From: Achromobacter sp. RTa
Lineage (GTDB): Bacteria > Pseudomonadota > Gammaproteobacteria > Burkholderiales > Burkholderiaceae_B
Length of the DNA: 64,000 nt
Assembly: GCF_000757485.1 (NCBI RefSeq)
Contig: NZ_JPYO01000036.1
Span: 1 to 64,000 of the forward strand
Reading direction: 5' to 3'
Positions within the stretch are counted from its first letter, which is position 1; each line of letters begins with the position of its first letter. A program made the position numbers and the translations under genes. Shown here one piece after another: positions 58,859 to 64,000 of the stretch. The notes under the pieces are model-generated. The model made no database searches, was not told the origin of the DNA, and worked only from the letters and a program-made list of their open reading frames with translations.

Positions 58859-59592
58859 CGCCGGGCCTCCCGGATGCGGTTGAATTCCTCGGGGCTGATG
58901 GGCACGAAGCGGACGGAGTCGCCGGGCTGGAGCAGGGCGGCAGGGTCGCGGCCGGGATCGAACATGGTCAGCGGCGTGGTGCCGATGATGTTCCAGCCGC
59001 CCGGCAGCCGGTTCGGATAGATCACGGTCTGGCGGTTGGCCACGGCCACCGCGCCGACCGGAACGGCGGTGCGCGGAGACGGGCGGCGCGGGATATTCAG
59101 TTTTTCGTCGTGCACGCCCAGGTAGGCGTGGCCGGGCGCGAACCCCAGCATGAACACCATGCTGCGGGGCTGGCTGTGCAGCTGGATGACGCCCTCGGGT
59201 GTCAGGCCGGCGGCCTGGGCCACCTCGTCCAGGTCGGGACCATATTCGCCGCCATAGCAGACGGGGATGTCGACCTCGCGCCCGCCCGAGTCGTCGGCCT
59301 GGATGCCTTCGGCCAGCAACTGCCCGATGCGGTCGGCCAGCTGGGCGTAGGCCGGGCCTCCGTGCGGGCCGGGCCGGTAATGCACGGCCACCGCAACGAA
59401 CGAGGGCACCACGTCGGTCACGCCGGGCAGCCGCGCGTCGCGCAGCCTGGCGGCCGCGGCCAGGCAGGTCCTGCCTACCGAGGCGTCGATGCGATCGCCA
59501 AAGGAAACGATCAGGCAGCGGTCACCCTGGGGCAGGATGCGCCAGGAGGTTTCGGCCGGAGAAGGGGGTTCTGATATTGCGTTCAACGACAC
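58855..59592 (-). CDS. pxpB: 5-oxoprolinase subunit B (KipI family)
   Basis: A 245-residue KipI/allophanate hydrolase subunit-1 protein: QGDRCLIVSFGDRID, SFVAVAVHYRP, GFAPGHAYLGVHDEKLNIPRR and AVANRQTVIYPNRLPGGWN. It is the first gene of the pxp operon and is translationally coupled to pxpC. The start lies 18 bp downstream of the VOC gene's stop on the same strand, so that gene may belong to the same transcript. Confidence 0.92.
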   Translation of the reverse strand: MSLNAISEPPSPAETSWRILPQGDRCLIVSFGDRIDASVGRTCLAAAARLRDARLPGVTDVVPSFVAVAVHYRPGPHGGPAYAQLADRIGQLLAEGIQADDSGGREVDIPVCYGGEYGPDLDEVAQAAGLTPEGVIQLHSQPRSMVFMLGFAPGHAYLGVHDEKLNIPRRPSPRTAVPVGAVAVANRQTVIYPNRLPGGWNIIGTTPLTMFDPGRDPAALLQPGDSVRFVPISPEEFNRIREARR

Positions 59593-59610
59593 GAAACCTG
59601 TAGGGACGGA

Positions 59611-60042
59611 TTACTTGGCGAACAAAGAATCCATGTTCTTGAACGCCTTGAACTCCAGCGCGTTGCCCGACGGATCCAGGAAGAACATGGTGGCCTGTTC
59701 GCCGACTTCGCCCTTGAAACGGATGTAGGGCTCGATGACGAATTCAGTGCCGGCGTCGGTCAGGCGCTGGGCCATGGCTTCCCATTGTTCCATGGAAAGC
59801 ACCGCGCCGAAATGGCGCACGGGCACATTATGCGAATCCACGGCGCTGGTGGCGCGGTGGCCGCATTCGCTGGGCGCCAGGTGGGCCACGATCTGGTGGC
59901 CGTAGAAGTTGAAATCGATCCATTCGGCCGAGCTGCGGCCCTCGGGACAGCCCAGTTTTTCGCCGTAGAAGGCGCGGGCTTCGGCCAGGTCGCGGACCGG
60001 GAAGGCCAGGTGGAATGGAGGCAGGTTGGTTTGAGCGGTCAT
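59611..60042 (-). CDS. VOC/glyoxalase-superfamily protein
   Basis: A 143-residue VOC protein with two beta-alpha-beta-beta-beta modules: [20 protein letters not shown] in the first and [15 protein letters not shown] in the second. Candidate metal residues are His14 in the first and the Glu of ALEFK. It resembles dioxygenase or glyoxalase-like proteins of unknown substrate. The ATG at 60042 follows GGAG. It leads the pxp operon and diverges from a LysR gene. Confidence 0.85.
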   Translation of the reverse strand: MTAQTNLPPFHLAFPVRDLAEARAFYGEKLGCPEGRSSAEWIDFNFYGHQIVAHLAPSECGHRATSAVDSHNVPVRHFGAVLSMEQWEAMAQRLTDAGTEFVIEPYIRFKGEVGEQATMFFLDPSGNALEFKAFKNMDSLFAK

Positions 60043-60137
60043 GAAAGGCTCCGGGACAAAAGTGACGATGGGACTGCGGGCCGCCGCGAGCGCGGACAGG
60101 CTTGGCATCGGGGATTATTTTATGAATTGTTTTTTTG

Positions 60138-60176
60138 ATCGAAAAACGATATTTTTTGTGTCTTAGCATCGAAAAA
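60138..60176. promoter_or_regulatory. Direct repeat ATCGAAAAA before the LysR gene
   Basis: ATCGAAAAA occurs at 60138-60146 and again at 60168-60176, 30 bp apart, in the AT-rich spacer between the VOC and LysR genes. The first copy is part of an ATCG-A5-CGAT inverted repeat (60138-60150). The spacing suits a LysR tetramer binding at two places, typical of autoregulation and control of the divergent gene. Confidence 0.45.
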
Positions 60177-60183
60177 ATTGATC

Positions 60184-61065
60184 GTGATCAAAGAATTCAA
60201 GACCTTCATCGGCGTGGCGCGCAACGGCACCTTCACGGGGGCGGGCGCCCAGCTGGGACTGACCCAGTCCGCCGTCAGCGCCCAGATCAAGCGCCTGGAG
60301 GAATACCTGGGCGTGGCCCTGTTCGAGCGCAGCGCGCGGGCGGCGGTGCTGAACGCCAATGGCCGCGAGATGCTGCCCCAGGCGGAAGAGCTCGTCGCCA
60401 TGGCCGAGCGCATGGTCACCACGGCAGGCGCCGGCCACGTCAGCGGGTCTCTGCGGATCGGAGCCATTGCCTCCGTGCAGCAGGACCTGCTGGTCCGCGC
60501 GCTGGGCGAGTTCAGGGCGGTCTATCCGGACGTGCGCGTGCGCGTCGTGCCGGGCGTGTCGCTATCGTTGCTGGGCCAGGTGGACGCGGGCGAGGTGGAC
60601 ATGGCGATGCTGATCCGGCCGCCCTTCGCGCTGCCGCCGGAACTGGGGTGGCAGCCGTTGATGCGCGAGCCGGTGATGCTGGCCATTCCCGAGTCCATGC
60701 CGGCCGGGCCGTGGCGCGAATTGCTCGCGACCCAGCCTTTCATCCGTTACGACCGGGCGTCGTTCGGCGGCCGCGCCGTGGATATTTTCCTGAAGAAGCA
60801 CCGCATCGCGGTGCGCGAAGCGGTGGAGCTGGACGAAATCGAGGCCATTGCCGGCATGGTGCGGCATGGGCTGGGCGTGGCGCTGCTGCCGCAATTGCGG
60901 CAGCTGGACACGGCGGGCCTGCGGTTGCTGACGCTGGGCGAGGACGCCTTCCACCGAGAGATCGGCCTGATCGGACGCCTGCCCTTCGAGGCGGGCGGCG
61001 TGCGGGAAAAAATGGCGGAATGCCTGGCGTCGGCGGCGGCGGAACCCGCCGCCGGGCCTCTATAG
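60184..61065 (+). CDS. LysR-family transcriptional regulator
   Basis: A regulator of about 293 residues with the N-terminal helix-turn-helix (VARNGTFTGAGAQLGLTQSA VSAQIKRLE, 1-60) and a LysR effector domain. No strong ribosome-binding site is visible: GTG at 60184 (MIKEFKTFI) or TTG at 60178 could start it. It is divergent from the VOC-pxp unit, so it is a good candidate for its regulator. Its stop overlaps serA tail to tail by 6 bases. Confidence 0.87.
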   Translation: MIKEFKTFIGVARNGTFTGAGAQLGLTQSAVSAQIKRLEEYLGVALFERSARAAVLNANGREMLPQAEELVAMAERMVTTAGAGHVSGSLRIGAIASVQQDLLVRALGEFRAVYPDVRVRVVPGVSLSLLGQVDAGEVDMAMLIRPPFALPPELGWQPLMREPVMLAIPESMPAGPWRELLATQPFIRYDRASFGGRAVDIFLKKHRIAVREAVELDEIEAIAGMVRHGLGVALLPQLRQLDTAGLRLLTLGEDAFHREIGLIGRLPFEAGGVREKMAECLASAAAEPAAGPL

Positions 61066-62259
61066 CTTGTCGCAGCGGACCGTGATCGGGTGGTCGCGCA
61101 GCGTGGTCATGACGATGTCGTTCACCTCGCCCTCCACGTCCGTGATCACGTAGCCGATCTGGCCGCGGGTCTGCAGGGTCTGGCTGATGATGTTCAGGCC
61201 ATGCTGCGCCATCAGGTTGTCCAGCGTGCCGAGCGCGCCCGGGGCGTTGCGGTGCACGTGCAGGATGCGCGTGCCGCCGGCCTGCTCCAGGTAGGGCAGT
61301 TCGGGGAAATTGACCGCGCCCTTGGTGGTGCCCGCCTGCAGGAAGCGCACCAGCTTCTCGGCCACTTCGCGTCCGATGTTCTCTTGCGATTCCTGCGTGC
61401 TGCCCCCGATGTGCGGGGTCAGGATCACGTTGGGCATGCCGATCAGCGGGCTGGCCAGCGGTTCGTCCGGGCCCTTGGGCTCGGTGGGGAACACGTCCAG
61501 CGCGGCGCCGGCCAGGTGGCCGGACTTCAGGGCGGCGTGCAGCGCCTGGATATCCACGACCGTGCCGCGCGAGGCGTTGATCAGGATGGAGCCACGGCGC
61601 ATGCGCGCGATGGTGTCCGCATTCATGATCTTCTCGGTGGCCTTGCCGCCGGGAACGTGCAGGGTGACGACGTCGGACTGCTCCAGCAGCTCGTTCAGCG
61701 TGCCCGCGGGGCGGGCGTTGCCCAGCGGCAGCTTGGCCTCGACGTCATGGTAGATGACGCGCATGCCCAGGCTTTCGGCCAGGGTGCTGATCTGCGAGCC
61801 GATGTTGCCGTAGCCGACGATGCCCAGCGTCTTGCCGCGGGTTTCGAAGGCGCCGGAGGCGCTCTTGTCCCAGTGGCCCAGATGCACGCGCGCGTTCTTT
61901 TCGGGGATGCGGCGCAGCAGCAGGATGGCTTCGCCCAGCACCAGCTCGGCGACCGAGCGAGTGTTCGAGAAGGGCGCGTTGAACACCGGGATGCCGCGCT
62001 GCATGGCCGCGTCCAGGTCGACCTGGTTGGTGCCGATGCAGAAGCAGCCCACGACGCGCAGGTCGGGGTTGCCGGACAGCAGGCTGGCGTCCAGGTGCGT
62101 GCGAGAACGGATCCCCGCCACCTGGGCGCCGCGCAGGGCGTCGCTCAGTTGGGCCGGCGGCAAGGCCGCGGCGTGCGTGACGATGTCGGTGTAGCCGGCG
62201 GCTTCGAAAACGGCGCGGGCGCTCGGGTGGATATTCTCGAACAGGACGATTTGTGCCAT
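61060..62259 (-). CDS. serA: D-3-phosphoglycerate dehydrogenase
   Basis: A 399-residue enzyme with the 2-hydroxyacid dehydrogenase core and a C-terminal ACT domain (about 325-395, TRILHVHRNAPGALGTLDNL). The nucleotide motif is GYGNIGSQI; the catalytic Arg (NASRGTVVD), Glu (DVFPTEPKG) and His (TPHIGGSTQ) are present. It makes 3-phosphohydroxypyruvate for serine synthesis, and the ACT domain gives serine feedback. The N-terminal CIGTNQVDLDAAM is conserved. Confidence 0.95.
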   Translation of the reverse strand: MAQIVLFENIHPSARAVFEAAGYTDIVTHAAALPPAQLSDALRGAQVAGIRSRTHLDASLLSGNPDLRVVGCFCIGTNQVDLDAAMQRGIPVFNAPFSNTRSVAELVLGEAILLLRRIPEKNARVHLGHWDKSASGAFETRGKTLGIVGYGNIGSQISTLAESLGMRVIYHDVEAKLPLGNARPAGTLNELLEQSDVVTLHVPGGKATEKIMNADTIARMRRGSILINASRGTVVDIQALHAALKSGHLAGAALDVFPTEPKGPDEPLASPLIGMPNVILTPHIGGSTQESQENIGREVAEKLVRFLQAGTTKGAVNFPELPYLEQAGGTRILHVHRNAPGALGTLDNLMAQHGLNIISQTLQTRGQIGYVITDVEGEVNDIVMTTLRDHPITVRCDKL

Positions 62260-62361
62260 GACTGCCTGGGGAGGGGTGGGGAAACGCGTTTTATTGATTG
62301 TGGCGTATTTTTGCTGCAGTGCAAGGAGTAGCCATTGGGCCGGTGTGGATGAATTGTTTCA

Positions 62362-62390
62362 GGAACGGGGCCGTGGCACCGGCCCGTTCC
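62362..62390 (-). terminator. Hairpin after the copper-linked operon
   Basis: GGAACGGGGCCG (62362-62373) pairs with CGGCCCGTTCC (62380-62390), 11 bp with one bulged base and a 6-base loop, 8 bases after the DUF411 stop on the minus strand. There is no T-run after it, so termination may need Rho. Confidence 0.4.
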
Positions 62391-62397
62391 TCGCGCA

Positions 62398-62856
62398 TCA
62401 GCGATAGGCCTGGAAAACCTTGGCGCCTCCCTGCTTGTCCACCAGCACCACGTCGTGCGGCGTTTTGCGGCCGCCGTATTCCGGGCCGTCCATGCCGGGC
62501 GAGCCCAGCGGCATGCCCGGGGCGGCCAGGCCGGCGGCGTCCGGCTTTTCCAGCAGCAGGCGGCGCACGTCGCTGGCGGGCACGTGGCCCTCGATGGCGT
62601 AGCCTTCCACCGCGGCGGTGTGGCAGGAGCCGTAATCCGCCATGCCGGCGTTGCGGCGGATGGGGCCGGTGTCCTGGACGTCATGGGTGGTCACGGCGAA
62701 GCCGTTGTCGCGCATGTGCTTGACCCAGTCCTCGCAGCAGCCGCAGGTGGGCGTTTTCCAGACCTCGACCTTGGTGGGCGTTTCGGCGGAGGCGAGCGCG
62801 GGCGCGCACAGGGCGGCGGCCAGGGCCAGGCGGCGGGTAAGACGGGAAACGTTCAT
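62398..62856 (-). CDS. DUF411 periplasmic metal-binding protein
   Basis: A 152-residue secreted protein: signal peptide about 1-24 (ending ALASA), then VEVWKTPTCGCCEDWVKHM with the CxCC-type metal motif, and GYAIEGHVPASDVRRLL. DUF411 proteins occur beside copper-resistance genes and are thought to carry or sequester copper. The ATG at 62856 has GGAG upstream; a start at 62883 is possible. It is 32 bp after copB. Confidence 0.88.
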   Translation of the reverse strand: MNVSRLTRRLALAAALCAPALASAETPTKVEVWKTPTCGCCEDWVKHMRDNGFAVTTHDVQDTGPIRRNAGMADYGSCHTAAVEGYAIEGHVPASDVRRLLLEKPDAAGLAAPGMPLGSPGMDGPEYGGRKTPHDVVLVDKQGGAKVFQAYR

Positions 62857-62888
62857 GATGCTCCGTGCAAGAGTCGTGGACATAGGGC

Positions 62889-63872
62889 TCAGAACCAGAA
62901 GCGCACGCCCGCCATGACGGACGTCTGGGACCTGCTGGCGCCGGCGTCCGATGCGTAGCGCGCCGTCTGGCCGAACTTGCGTTCAAAGGATACGCCAATA
63001 TAAGGCGCGAACTCGCGGGTGACTTCATAGCGCAGCCGCAGCGACAGCGAGCCCTCCGACAGCCCCGAACCGATGCCGCGTTCGGGATCGTCCTTGCCGT
63101 AGAGGCTGGCTTCCAGCTCGGGGGTGAAGATCAGGCGCTGCGTCAGCAGCAGGTCGTACTCGGCCTTCAGCGCCAGCGCCGTGCGGCCGGACGAACCCGC
63201 GTAGCCCGTGGCCTCGAGTTCGATGTTGTAGGGCAGGACGCCTTCGATGCCGATGGCCGCCCAGTTGCGCTTGGGCCCGCTGCCGATGTCGCGGCGCGCG
63301 CCCAGCTGCAGGTCCCAGAAGGGCGAGACGGCATGGCTCCAGAAGGCCTCGACCTTGCCGCCCGATCCGCCGCCGTTCTCGCGTTCGCCCTCGCTCTTGA
63401 CCAGCAGGCGGTCGGTGGCGGTGCCGAACCAGAAGCGGCCGTCCCATTCCTGGGCATATTGCCCATCGCGGTTGCGGGAAACGCCGAACTTGTCGAACAG
63501 CACCTGCCAGGTCGGCGAGTTGTCCATCATGTGCGGATGGATGCCGTAGCTGTCGTAGCCGCGCTCGCCCGAGCCATCGCCGCCCGGCAGGCTGCCGATG
63601 GGCGGGGCGGCTTGCGAGCCGCCGTCCATCGATCCGTGGTCCATGGCGGGCGCGGCGCCGTGGTTCATCGACCCATGGTCCATGCCAGGCATGGAGCCGT
63701 GGTCCATCGGGGCAGGCGCCGGAGCGGCGTCGTGATTCATCGAACCATGGTCCATCCCGGGCATGGCGCCGTGATCCATCGGGGCAGGCTGGGACCAGGC
63801 GGCCGGGGAGGCCAGCGCGGCGGCCAGCGCGCAGGCGCGCAAGCGTTTGATTTGGCGATTCATCGGTTTCAT
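62889..63872 (-). CDS. copB: Copper resistance protein B
   Basis: A 327-residue outer-membrane protein. The signal peptide (about 1-28) is followed by a histidine/methionine-rich region with MDHGSM and PGMDHGSMNH repeats (about 31-82), likely Cu(I)/Cu(II) binding. The C-terminal barrel ends in RFWF, an outer-membrane sorting end. It starts 3 bp after the copA stop. Homologues (PcoB/CopB) work with CopA in periplasmic copper tolerance. Confidence 0.93.
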   Translation of the reverse strand: MKPMNRQIKRLRACALAAALASPAAWSQPAPMDHGAMPGMDHGSMNHDAAPAPAPMDHGSMPGMDHGSMNHGAAPAMDHGSMDGGSQAAPPIGSLPGGDGSGERGYDSYGIHPHMMDNSPTWQVLFDKFGVSRNRDGQYAQEWDGRFWFGTATDRLLVKSEGERENGGGSGGKVEAFWSHAVSPFWDLQLGARRDIGSGPKRNWAAIGIEGVLPYNIELEATGYAGSSGRTALALKAEYDLLLTQRLIFTPELEASLYGKDDPERGIGSGLSEGSLSLRLRYEVTREFAPYIGVSFERKFGQTARYASDAGASRSQTSVMAGVRFWF

Positions 63873-63875
63873 CGC

Positions 63876-64000
63876 TTACTCCACCACGACCGCCCTGAAC
63901 ATGCCGGCCTCCATGTGATACAGCAGGTGGCAGTGGTAGGCCCAGTTGCCGCGCGCATCCGCGCTGACGCGGTAGCTCAGCCGTTGCGCCGGGTTGAGGG
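63876..64000 (-). CDS. copA: C-terminus of multicopper oxidase CopA (partial)
   Basis: Only the last 41 codons are in the window. They include NPAQRLSYRVSADARGNW and WAYHCHLLYHMEAGMFR, the HCHxxxH...M type 1/type 3 copper motif, then VVVE and a TAA stop at 63876-63878. It continues beyond the right edge. CopA oxidises Cu(I) in the periplasm and leads the copA-copB-DUF411 operon. Confidence 0.92.
   Translation of the reverse strand, partial: LNPAQRLSYRVSADARGNWAYHCHLLYHMEAGMFRAVVVE

Noticed and set aside
63640-63785. Tandem nucleotide repeats near the right edge
   Set aside because: They encode the MDHGSM copper-binding repeats of CopB and need no separate feature.
1-64000. tRNA, rRNA, insertion sequence, integrase or prophage genes
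   Set aside because: None was seen on either strand; no transposase- or integrase-like motif and no tRNA-like cloverleaf was recognised by eye.

Overview
The window is about 64 kb of GC-rich DNA from a member of the Alcaligenaceae (Betaproteobacteria), most likely Bordetella or Achromobacter. This is inferred from four Bug-type solute receptors that lack membrane partners, a metX-metW pair, an E. coli-type GshA, many aromatic and organic-acid catabolic clusters, and family-specific intergenic repeats. No rRNA, tRNA, CRISPR array, prophage or insertion sequence was seen.

1-15.5 kb is a catabolic island bounded by two paralogous IclR regulators. It holds a thiolase-like protein with a DUF35 OB-fold partner, and a minus-strand operon of Bug receptor, two CaiB/BaiF CoA-transferases, enoyl-CoA hydratase, acyl-CoA dehydrogenase and iron-type alcohol dehydrogenase. 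A 2-hydroxyacid dehydrogenase, a second Bug receptor, a second acyl-CoA dehydrogenase and an MmgE/PrpD protein follow. The gene set resembles the Bbs module of benzylsuccinate beta-oxidation, but the substrate is unknown. An operator-like motif (TAGTCCA) recurs beside both IclR genes and before the neighbouring autotransporter. The first 18 bases look like the start of etfB, which would supply the electron acceptor of the dehydrogenases.

15.6-28.5 kb is a signalling locus: a pertactin/AIDA-like autotransporter, a degenerate EAL-like protein, a BvgS/RcsC-like hybrid kinase with Hpt, a REC-EAL protein with all catalytic residues, a second hybrid kinase without Hpt, and an RcsB-like response regulator. 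Together they look like an Rcs/Roc-type phosphorelay that can both regulate transcription and change cyclic-di-GMP. Next to it is an 81-residue gene behind a consensus LexA box.

28.6-40.2 kb holds gentisate 1,2-dioxygenase, a fumarylpyruvate hydrolase-type enzyme, a complete branched-chain-type ABC importer, a GntR regulator, an alpha/beta hydrolase, a LysR regulator, a Bug receptor and an aspartoacylase-like peptidase. A repeat with covarying hairpins follows.

40.4-45.3 kb is mostly housekeeping: lipocalin, gshA, a lipase-like hydrolase, a lipoprotein, a lone LuxR-type HTH protein and an AEC transporter. 45.4-51 kb is a probable sulfolactate cluster: comC, slcC, Bug receptor, suyB, suyA and a divergent GntR regulator. 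51-56.3 kb has a SAM-II-like riboswitch before metX-metW, an AmpG-like permease, a 184-bp inverted-repeat element, a tandem Usp protein and a UPF0126/TRIC channel. 56.4-61 kb has a GntR regulator, a pxpBCA 5-oxoprolinase operon, a VOC protein and a LysR regulator. 61-64 kb has serA and the end of a copper operon (copA, copB, DUF411). Start codons were chosen by ribosome-binding sites and overlaps and are stated where they matter.
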